Below are positions 21,976-28,770 of a DNA stretch of 35,275 nt, in pieces; the stretch's first letter is position 1, and each line of letters starts with the position of its first letter. The translations under genes were made by a program, and so were the position numbers. The notes under the pieces were generated by a model, which saw only the letters and a program-made list of their open reading frames with translations, had not been told where the DNA came from and did not search any database. Source of the stretch: Microcaldota archaeon (lineage in GTDB: Archaea; Micrarchaeota; Micrarchaeia; Micrarchaeales; CABMGC01); the NCBI GenBank assembly GCA_021845465.1, contig JAKBRL010000010.1:1-35275 (forward strand). Direction: 5' to 3'.

Positions 21976-22189
21976 ATCTGCTTTACACTTTAGAACCTTG
22001 GATTTATTCGTCTGGTTACTTTTATCGTTTTTTATCGCAACACAACAAAATTATTTGGATAGACCTTTGAATCTTAGATGGGCTTTGAGGCGAATTTTTG
22101 GAATATGTCTCGAGAATATAACAGTGGCGTTAATGAATTTTCAGATGCGGAGGATAAAAGATTACCTCCCCGTTTGCCATAAATATAGT

Positions 22190-22225
22190 AAAAGGAAAGA
22201 ATTAAAAAAGAAAAATAATTTTGTG
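22190..22225 (-). terminator. T-rich tract after the small repeat protein
   Basis: On the minus strand this is a series of T runs some 50 bases after the stop at 22277, the kind of U-rich 3' signal used by archaeal RNA polymerase with FttA. A GGAGG/CCTCC stem (22149-22153 with 22165-22169) lies further downstream. The rest of the 300-base gap 21976-22276 shows no gene. Confidence 0.45.
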
Positions 22226-22276
22226 TGGATAAATATTGGCCTAAATAAAACAAATGCCAATTCAACATATGGGAAT

Positions 22277-22516
22277 TTATCTCCTCTTTCTCCTCATTCT
22301 TCCCTTTCTGTTCATCTTTGTTCTTGCGACGTATCCGTTCTTGTCTATGAAGTAGAGGTATCCTTCCTCTCTCTTAACCTTCTCGCTTCCCTCTTTTCCC
22401 TTCCTTCCGCGAGGATTATTCTTCATAGGCGTTTTCCAGACGTATCCGTCCTTTCCAAGGAAGTACAGGTATCCGTCCTCCCTTGAAATCTTTTCATCCG
22501 ATATTCTTTCTGCCAT
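22277..22516 (-). CDS. Small basic protein with a duplicated GYLYF...DGYV motif
   Basis: The 79-residue protein contains two copies of one unit: REDGYLYFLGKDGYVWKTPM and REEGYLYFIDKNGYVARTKM. They are separated by a Lys/Arg/Gly-rich linker, and a highly basic tail (NRKGRMRRKRR) follows. Each unit is probably a beta hairpin with aromatic faces. The strong positive charge suggests nucleic-acid or ribosome binding. The ATG at 22516 follows GGTGA by 5 nt; the GTG 9 bases upstream overlaps that Shine-Dalgarno. It is transcribed alone, with a TATA box at 22549-22560 and a T-rich tract after the stop. Small proteins with such repeats occur in archaea, but I cannot name the function. Confidence 0.7.
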   Translation of the reverse strand: MAERISDEKISREDGYLYFLGKDGYVWKTPMKNNPRGRKGKEGSEKVKREEGYLYFIDKNGYVARTKMNRKGRMRRKRR

Positions 22517-22881
22517 CAAATTCACCGATATAACCTACTACAGATATCTTTTTATATTTATCCTCGTAACACCGAGAGTAATATATAACGAGGGAAGATT
22601 TAAAATGACGAGAGGATCTGCTTTGCAGTTGCTTTTGGATTGCATTATAGACATAGGCAGCTGAAGAATTCCCAGAAAACACATATATATCTACTGAAAT
22701 TAGAAATAGTTCTGGTGTTTGCATTAAGAATGGAGTTAGAACTTGGGAAGGGTTCTTTTATTCTGTTTTGAATATCTGCCATTCTTGGTCTTTGATATAT
22801 TGTACATTTTGAAGATGTGGGGCATAATTATTCAAGTAAATATTTTGTATTAAGCTAATTTGGATTTAATTTGAAGATTGC
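22517..22881. other. Noncoding divergent region
   Basis: This 365-base gap between the divergent small repeat protein and the first GCS2 gene has no convincing coding frame. The left end carries a minus-strand TATA box (TAAATATAAAAA, 22560-22549). The right end is AT-rich before the ATG at 22882 and holds GATTTAATT-like elements but no clear TATA box at standard spacing. Confidence 0.4.
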
Positions 22882-24264
22882 ATGGATAGAATATATAAGC
22901 AGTATGAGGCTAGACTGAAGCCTGGAAGAATGACGGGATACGAGGTAGAAATGCCGCTTGTCATGAAGAAGACAGGATTGCAGCCTAAGCTTGAAGATGT
23001 TTCTTCTATGCTTCTTGCCATACAGAAAATTGAGAATGGTTGGGAGCCTAAATTTGAACCATTAATAATAAACGGAAGAAAGAGTACAGAGCACTGCACT
23101 TCGGTAGTAAGAAAGGCTGATGGGTTTGCAGATGAAGTGACTACAGATATGGCTATAGGGATTATGGAACTTGTACTAGGCCCCGAGAAGGATTTATACG
23201 CTAATGAAGAAAAATTGAAAAGGAGATTTTCGGTGATCATGGAAGCTGAGGAGAGGACAGGCATTGAGGCTCTTGGACTTGGCATACAGCCATTTCAAAG
23301 AAGAGGTTTTGATAATGTAATGCCTAAATCAAGATATCTTTACCTGTTAGAGTATTTCGGGGATGACCTTATAGACATGACAGTAACAGCGGCAGCCCAG
23401 GTTCATGTTGATGTGTCGAGGGAGAGTGCTGTAAGTACGCTTAATACAATGATAGGGTTTTCTCCTGCCATAATAGCACTAACCGCAAATTCAACCATTT
23501 TGGAAGGCAGTATAGATGAAAGGCAGGAATTTAGGGGAACTGCTTGGAGTATAATGACAAGAAATAAGATTATAGAAGAGGAGAGGGTAGGAACTCCTAC
23601 CCGGTTTGCTTCAATTGAAGATTGGTTTGTTAGGATAGTTGGCTTTAAACCAATACTGATAGCTCGTAACAATGATTACCTTCATTTTGGAAAGAATAAT
23701 CCTGATTCATTTTCAAGTTTTATGAGCAGGGAAGAGACTGTTGTTTCAACAGTAGGAAGCGATAACCAAGCCATAGTAAATCCGAGAATCGAAGATTTTA
23801 TGATACTCTTGGGAAGCATTTGGACAGATGCGAGGCTTACAAGATATGGAACTGTGGAAATGAGATCTCCACCATGCCAACCTTCAGTTAAGGATTTGAT
23901 GGCTATAAATGCGTTGGTACTCGGCCTGCGAAACAATAGTTATGAAGCTGAAGATTATCTTAGGAGATTTTTTGACTCAGATATAAAGAAAGCAAGGATT
24001 GACGCAATATACAATGGGCTTGATTCCAGCATAGGAGATATTTCCATAAAGGAATTCTCAGATAATATGCTTAAGATAGCGGCACGAGGGCTTGAGAGTG
24101 AGGAACATCGCCGTTATCTCCAGCCTATGCATAATATATTGGAAGAGGGCATGAATCATGCGGTTAAGTCAAGAAAAAGGTTTTTGGAATTAAAAGGTAT
24201 GAACTTAAGCGGAGAGGAGTTCTTGAGTGCTTTTATAAATGCACACAGATTTGACAGTTCCTAA
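22882..24264 (+). CDS. GCS2-family carboxylate-amine ligase (glutamate-cysteine ligase-like), copy A
   Basis: The 460-residue protein belongs to the GCS2 family, ATP-dependent ligases that join a carboxylate to an amine, usually glutamate to cysteine. Visible family features are the metal/ATP acidic pair GYEVEMPLV (about 19-27), LGLGIQPF, AAAQVHVDVSRES (the Q-x-H-V-x-x-S substrate loop), FSPAIIALTANSTILEG and YGTVEMRSPPCQPS. The length is near that of archaeal GshA and YbdK. The amine substrate is unknown: cysteine, other amino acids or polyamines are all possible. Its 3' end overlaps the convergent amidohydrolase by 4 bases. A diverged paralogue lies 750 bases further on. Copy A keeps an acidic ring of residues around the active site. 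Glutathione synthetase is not in the window. Confidence 0.82.
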   Translation: MDRIYKQYEARLKPGRMTGYEVEMPLVMKKTGLQPKLEDVSSMLLAIQKIENGWEPKFEPLIINGRKSTEHCTSVVRKADGFADEVTTDMAIGIMELVLGPEKDLYANEEKLKRRFSVIMEAEERTGIEALGLGIQPFQRRGFDNVMPKSRYLYLLEYFGDDLIDMTVTAAAQVHVDVSRESAVSTLNTMIGFSPAIIALTANSTILEGSIDERQEFRGTAWSIMTRNKIIEEERVGTPTRFASIEDWFVRIVGFKPILIARNNDYLHFGKNNPDSFSSFMSREETVVSTVGSDNQAIVNPRIEDFMILLGSIWTDARLTRYGTVEMRSPPCQPSVKDLMAINALVLGLRNNSYEAEDYLRRFFDSDIKKARIDAIYNGLDSSIGDISIKEFSDNMLKIAARGLESEEHRRYLQPMHNILEEGMNHAVKSRKRFLELKGMNLSGEEFLSAFINAHRFDSS

Positions 24265-24989
24265 AAATTCGGTTTTATGAGAGAGAGAAGATTGCCGGAA
24301 AATATCATCTCCTTTTCCTTTTCGCTTAGTCCTGATTTTTTTATCTTTAGCATTTCTATTTCCTGATCGGACATAGGTACATCTGAACCGAAGAGTATTT
24401 TGTTTGCGCCTATCTTTTGTGCGATAAGCCTTATTACTACATTGCTTGATACCACAGATGTTTCTAAAAAGAGATTTTCATGCGTCTTTATTTTTTCTAT
24501 TGCAACCTGCGAGGCGAAGGCAAAATGTCCTATTATTATATTCATTTTTGGAAAGTCGTCCGCAAGGCAGACTACCCTGTCTGGATCCGAGTATGGAGTG
24601 GCTTCTTTTCTTGTATGTATGAGCAGAGGCTTTCCTGAATATTCTATCTCGTGAAAGAATGGTCTGAATCTCTTGTCTAGAGGATCAAAGTTTTGTGAGC
24701 GTGGGTGGAGCTTCACTCCAAGAAAATCATCATTTCCTAGCAGGCTTCCGATCTCTTCCGGGCTTGACGTATTGGGATCAAACCTTAGAAATGGGAATAT
24801 TGAGTCTGATTTATATTTTAGGAGTTCTCTGCTTGCTTCTATCAGGTCTCCTTTGATGTCAAATGGGAATACCACCGATGCATCAATGCCATACTTGGCC
24901 ATGCTCTCTTTTAGTTCATCGATAGTCTGGCTACTTCCGTCTTTGTCTATGCCTATGTGCGCATGCGCATCTATTATCAGAGTATACAC
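24261..24989 (-). CDS. Amidohydrolase_2 family metal-dependent hydrolase
   Basis: The 242-residue protein is a COG2159-type TIM-barrel hydrolase or decarboxylase. DAHAHIG (about 7-13) gives the HxH metal ligands. LGVKLHPRSQNFDP, KPLLIHTRK, NIIIGHFAF and KILFGSDVPM follow in the family's usual order, and the protein ends with a short helix (SGNLLSL). Known members hydrolyse amides or lactones or decarboxylate aromatic acids; the substrate cannot be read. The start is GTG 24989 without a clear Shine-Dalgarno, 30 bases after the stop of GCS2 copy B, so the pair is probably one transcript. The 3' end overlaps copy A by 4 bases. It is short for the family (usually about 280-330) but complete in motifs. 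Confidence 0.8.
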   Translation of the reverse strand: MYTLIIDAHAHIGIDKDGSSQTIDELKESMAKYGIDASVVFPFDIKGDLIEASRELLKYKSDSIFPFLRFDPNTSSPEEIGSLLGNDDFLGVKLHPRSQNFDPLDKRFRPFFHEIEYSGKPLLIHTRKEATPYSDPDRVVCLADDFPKMNIIIGHFAFASQVAIEKIKTHENLFLETSVVSSNVVIRLIAQKIGANKILFGSDVPMSDQEIEMLKIKKSGLSEKEKEMIFSGNLLSLIKPNF

Positions 24990-25019
24990 CGTGTTGTTAG
25001 TTGATCGATTATCTGTTTT

Positions 25020-26429
25020 CTAGATTTTAAACCTGTGCTTTTCAACAAAGTTTTGTGTAAAATCGCTATTCCTTGGCTGCCTTTTGAGCAGTTCTGTAAA
25101 GTATGCTATGCTTCTGTCTGCAGGGCTCTTTCCGCTTTCTGCATTCTTTTCCATTGGTCTTAGGAATTGTTTCTCATTGCCATCAAGCCCTCTGGCTGCA
25201 ACATATAGCATTCTTTTGCTTAGCTCCAGGAGGCTTTCTCCACCTATATGGGCATCGGGCCCGTATCTCATTGCGCTTCTGTGTGCTTCCCTTATTGTTT
25301 TTATGTCATATTTTTCCACAAGGCGCGAGGCTTCTATGTAGTTGTTTACAAGACCTTTTACGACAGCTCCGATTGCAAGAATCTCGTCTGCTGAAGGCTG
25401 GAATGAACAAGGCCTGAATTCTGCCGTGCCGAATGTGGATCTTAGTCGTACTTCGGGCCATACGGTTCCTTCGAGGAAGACCAGGTCGACAAGTTCTGGA
25501 GTGACGGTGATTTTATTGCCGCTGTCAGTTCTTCGCGCTTCGGTAGTGCCTTTATTGATAAAGTCTGAGAAGGTTTTTGCCTTGTCATCAAACGTTATAT
25601 AAAATCCATTTATCATATCTCTTCTCCTTGATATTATCGGAGAATGACTTATGAGATACCTGAAGTAATTATTATCCGCACTGAAGAAATTTGGAGGGAG
25701 TCCTGCCCTGCTCTCTTCCATATGATGGTCTTTTTCTCTTTCTAGAGCATAGCTTCTGTATTCTTTATATCCTGAAAATTCACCTTCTATTATTGCAGAA
25801 TTGCAGGTTAAAGCCACTATTGGCGGTATAAACCGCATAAGCATGTTAGGGAGAGATTCGGTCTCATTTCTGGAGAGTTCAACATGGAACTGTGAGGAGG
25901 CATTTGTGATGAGTCTTTTCAGCTCGTTTCCGTCGAGCCTCTCGCTTAGGTAGACATTTATCAATTTAGGCATTATGCTTTCGTTGCTATGTTCTGCAAA
26001 GGGATGCGCGCCCAGCCCAAGTATTTCCAGCCGTGAATTTTCTGCGCCTTTCAGCAATTTTTCAAATATGTACTTCAGATTTCTTTCATTTTCAGAGAGG
26101 CTTCTGCTCGGTGGAACAGTCATCTCGAAAGTGCATCTTGAGATGCCGGTTGTTATTTCTACGAAGTAGTCATTCACCTCGAATTTTACCTTTGTAGAGT
26201 ATGCATATGTGGTTTCTCCGTTTATCTGGATCCTTTCGTTGTATAGATCCGCCGCTCCATTTAGACCTGATGCTATATTTTCGAACAGTTCGGAGATCTC
26301 TTCGACGCTTGGTATATTGTTGGGAGTTTTTGGGCTGAATAATATTCCTTCTATTTCAGGGCCTATCTTCCTCTCATTAGGATTGACAATTCCAAATCTG
26401 TTTTGAAAGATGGTCTCAAGGTTTTCCAT
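25020..26429 (-). CDS. GCS2-family carboxylate-amine ligase, copy B
   Basis: This 469-residue paralogue of the gene at 22882 keeps the same order of elements: GPEIEGILF (acidic pair), LGLGAHPFAEH, SSQFHVELSRNE, FIPPIVALTCNSAIIEG, GTAEFRPCSFQPSADEILA and a C-terminus ending in HRFKI (copy A: HRFDSS). The two copies are clearly homologous but far from identical over their length, so this is an old duplication with likely different substrates rather than a fresh copy. Copy B has FEVNDYFVEITTGISRCTFEMTVPPS where copy A has a shorter, more acidic stretch. A minus-strand TATA-like AATATATAG near 26497 could start a transcript. The amidohydrolase follows 30 bases after its stop. The ATG at 26429 has a weak Shine-Dalgarno. 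Confidence 0.8.
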   Translation of the reverse strand: MENLETIFQNRFGIVNPNERKIGPEIEGILFSPKTPNNIPSVEEISELFENIASGLNGAADLYNERIQINGETTYAYSTKVKFEVNDYFVEITTGISRCTFEMTVPPSRSLSENERNLKYIFEKLLKGAENSRLEILGLGAHPFAEHSNESIMPKLINVYLSERLDGNELKRLITNASSQFHVELSRNETESLPNMLMRFIPPIVALTCNSAIIEGEFSGYKEYRSYALEREKDHHMEESRAGLPPNFFSADNNYFRYLISHSPIISRRRDMINGFYITFDDKAKTFSDFINKGTTEARRTDSGNKITVTPELVDLVFLEGTVWPEVRLRSTFGTAEFRPCSFQPSADEILAIGAVVKGLVNNYIEASRLVEKYDIKTIREAHRSAMRYGPDAHIGGESLLELSKRMLYVAARGLDGNEKQFLRPMEKNAESGKSPADRSIAYFTELLKRQPRNSDFTQNFVEKHRFKI

Positions 26430-26561
26430 TTGTACCGGCAGGAGTTTTTAGTTTATGTATGATTAGCGGGCAGTTGCATCTGGAGCTACTATATATTTCG
26501 AAATGCTGCAATAATGATTGCAGGTTTAGATATAAATAAATGATTGGCTGTCAACTTTCTA

Positions 26562-26582
26562 CCCACCTTTAAAAGAGGTGGG
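26562..26582. repeat. Perfect 7-bp stem resembling an IS200/IS605-type end
   Basis: CCCACCT (26562-26568) and AGGTGGG (26576-26582) pair perfectly around TTAAAAG and are followed by CTTTCTGC. Subterminal hairpins of this form close the right end of many IS200/IS605 elements and the RNAs of TnpB. No tnpA or tnpB is present, so this would be a remnant. It could instead be a processed 3' hairpin of the arginine deiminase transcript, whose stop lies 65 bases away on the other strand. Confidence 0.35.
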
Positions 26583-26646
26583 CTTTCTGCTATGACTTCT
26601 GTAAGAAAAACCTTTGTAAAATATATAGCCTATAAGTATTCCGCTT

Positions 26647-27942
26647 TTAGTTACGGTATATTGCCGCTGTCATGCAATGTGCACCGCCATATCCTCCGGT
26701 AAGATTGCTCAGGTCGATGGATATGCCGTCTATCCCATATTCGGAGAGTTTTTTCCTGTTTGGGAATGTGGTCCCTCTTTGTGAAAGTAGTGCGTAGTCT
26801 CTGCGTATCTGCAGGTTTAATGGTCCATAATGCTTCGGCTCTTCGTCTGCAAGCTTTGAGATCCTTGCTGCTGTCTTTTTTATTACCGCACTGCTATCTA
26901 CCGCAAGTATCTTTCTATCGCTTATGCAGAGAAAATTTGAAGCGTAGGACATCTGTTCTAGAACTGATAGATTTATTACCTCCACGCCTTTGGACTTGAG
27001 GTAATCCGAGAGGTTTGTCTTTTCCCTCTTTTTCCCATATCTTCCTTCTTTTTTTTCGTATATCTCTACCTCTGCAAGTTTAAGGAGTGTTTCGGAGCCT
27101 ACTGCCAATTCCTTCCCTGCGACGTTGAAATAGGTGTCCAGATGCATGTCAAACATCGGATCCCTATAGCTGCTTGGTATCAGCGGATTCGCGGGCTGAC
27201 TCACAACCGCTATTTCAGGTGTGGATATTCCATATTCCATAAGTTGAAGGATGCCGTTTTTGTTTGTCCGGTCGCCCATTCCGATTAGAGCAAAATCGCC
27301 CATGGGGAAGAAGTCGCCTCCTTCTATGGTTGCAGGAGGCTTGGCCTTGTATGATACCGGAAGCCCCATCATATCCCATAACATTGAGGTAATCCTGGTT
27401 TCATTTCTCCGTTGCTGTTTTGCCATCCTGGATATGAAGAGTCCTTTGTCGGTAACCAATTGCTGATCTCTCATAAAATAAAGGTTAGAGAGGGGATCCC
27501 GTTCTGTCACGCTTAGATGTATGGAACCTATCCCTCTGGATTTCTTCAGGATCAGCCTGGGCATGAGAAGCAGAATGTTTATGAGATAGTCTTCATCATA
27601 GGAAGAGAGATTCTGTATAAATTCCTTTCTTGCTTTTTTTACTTCGGATTCCGTGCCTACGAAGTCAATGGATGAGAATGCTGCACTCTCCAGCATCTTC
27701 CTCTTTCTGCCGCCTTTGGCCCGCTTTGCTATGCCATCATAGAGCATTTCCACCTTTACACCGCAGTCATTTGAGAGCAGGTTTACAAGCTGTTCATGTT
27801 CTTTTAATGCGAGGTTCTGGCTGAATGCCCTTTCATATAGAGATCCTGACGGATCAAGAAGCCCGAAGAAGAGCTCTATTCCGGGCCTGTGAACTACAAC
27901 CTTTCTGAGCTTGTCCCATTCGGCAATTATCTTCCCTTCCAT
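26647..27942 (-). CDS. Arginine deiminase family protein
   Basis: This 431-residue protein has the guanidine-modifying fold of arginine deiminase (arginine to citrulline plus ammonia). Matching elements are KVVVHRPGIEL, NLYFMRDQQLVTDKGLFISRM, ATIEGGDFFPMGDFALIGMGDRT, MHLDTYFNVAGKE with the catalytic His, and the C-terminal GGYGGAHCMTAAIYRN with the nucleophile Cys at residue 423. The Glu/Asp that hold the guanidinium sit in EGGDF. The length is close to bacterial ArcA. Ornithine carbamoyltransferase and carbamate kinase, the other ADI-pathway genes, are not nearby. It precedes the second GCS2 gene by 217 bases in the same direction. Amidinotransferase or dimethylarginine hydrolase activity is less likely from the end motif but not excluded. 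Confidence 0.82.
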   Translation of the reverse strand: MEGKIIAEWDKLRKVVVHRPGIELFFGLLDPSGSLYERAFSQNLALKEHEQLVNLLSNDCGVKVEMLYDGIAKRAKGGRKRKMLESAAFSSIDFVGTESEVKKARKEFIQNLSSYDEDYLINILLLMPRLILKKSRGIGSIHLSVTERDPLSNLYFMRDQQLVTDKGLFISRMAKQQRRNETRITSMLWDMMGLPVSYKAKPPATIEGGDFFPMGDFALIGMGDRTNKNGILQLMEYGISTPEIAVVSQPANPLIPSSYRDPMFDMHLDTYFNVAGKELAVGSETLLKLAEVEIYEKKEGRYGKKREKTNLSDYLKSKGVEVINLSVLEQMSYASNFLCISDRKILAVDSSAVIKKTAARISKLADEEPKHYGPLNLQIRRDYALLSQRGTTFPNRKKLSEYGIDGISIDLSNLTGGYGGAHCMTAAIYRN

Positions 27943-28122
27943 GAATCAGGCACTTCGGAATTGTTATCCTTGATTTCTTTTAGGATAAGCTATTTATTAC
28001 TCTTTCCCAAGCATTGGATTATCTGGGAAGCCTGGGAAGTTCATGCGGAAGATACTGCTTGAAAGGATTTCTTTCGGGAGATATGAAATTCTGCACAAGA
28101 TCTGTGAATAATAGAAAACATG

Positions 28123-28160
28123 TGAAAAACAAAAAAATAAAAGAAACAAAAGGAGGTTTA
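28123..28160 (-). terminator. T-rich terminator after the peroxiredoxin
   Basis: On the minus strand, runs of T (28158-28123) begin about 10 bases after the peroxiredoxin stop, a U-rich 3' end typical of archaea. The remaining gap up to the arginine deiminase start holds no gene. Confidence 0.5.
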
Positions 28161-28168
28161 ACCAGAGT

Positions 28169-28648
28169 TCATTGTTTGGAGATATCCGAGAGGGCCTGTT
28201 TTATCTCGGAGTAGTTAGGCTCTACTGTTGGGTCGTCTGATACCCATTTGTATCTTATTATGCCTTTTGAGTCTGTCACGAAGACTGCACGTTTTGATGC
28301 AGTATATCCTTCCATGTTTGCAAAGTTCTCTAGAATTACGTTGAATTTCTTTGAGGCTTTGCGCCTGTAGTCGCTGAGTATAGTAAAGTTAAGGCGGTTT
28401 TTCTCCTTGAATTCCTTGTTAGGAAATGGGCCGTCGACACTTATGCCATAGACGTCACCGTTGAGGCTATTGAACTCCGACATGCTATCCCTGAACTTGC
28501 ACATCTCCGTGGTGCATACTCCGGTAAACGCGCCAGGGAAGAAGGCAATTATCGCCGCTTTTCCTTTCGTTGCTTTCCTAAGGTCTACCTCCTTCAGCTC
28601 AGTATCCACAAGCTTGACTGAAGGTATTTTTTTTCCAATTTCTACCAT
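28169..28648 (-). CDS. Peroxiredoxin (AhpC/TSA family)
   Basis: The 159-residue enzyme reduces peroxides. The peroxidatic cysteine is C45 in FFPGAFTGVCTTEMCKFRD. The nearby C50 could be a resolving cysteine, which would make this a 2-Cys-type enzyme with a short C-x4-C spacing. The conserved Pro, Thr and later Arg are in place. Pro-Thr-Val-Glu (DDPTVEPN) near the C-terminus is typical. I chose ATG 28648, which has GGTG 5 nt upstream, over an in-frame codon 24 bases earlier. No reductase partner (thioredoxin, AhpF) is adjacent. The position next to two GCS2 ligases makes a thiol donor worth considering. Confidence 0.9.
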   Translation of the reverse strand: MVEIGKKIPSVKLVDTELKEVDLRKATKGKAAIIAFFPGAFTGVCTTEMCKFRDSMSEFNSLNGDVYGISVDGPFPNKEFKEKNRLNFTILSDYRRKASKKFNVILENFANMEGYTASKRAVFVTDSKGIIRYKWVSDDPTVEPNYSEIKQALSDISKQ

Positions 28649-28770
28649 GCTAACACCATTAATCTTAGGCATAAACTGTTTAAAGAACTTTTTGGAGGAG
28701 CCTTGTGGCAGAAACTTCCTTCTGCAAGAGCATGGAGTTATGCGGATACTGAGAAGGCTGATGATGAAGC

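Noticed and set aside
21947..22486. Open frame of 179 codons on the plus strand
   Set aside because: Its second half is antisense to the small repeat protein, which has a Shine-Dalgarno, TATA box and internal repeats. Its first half has no recognisable protein sequence.
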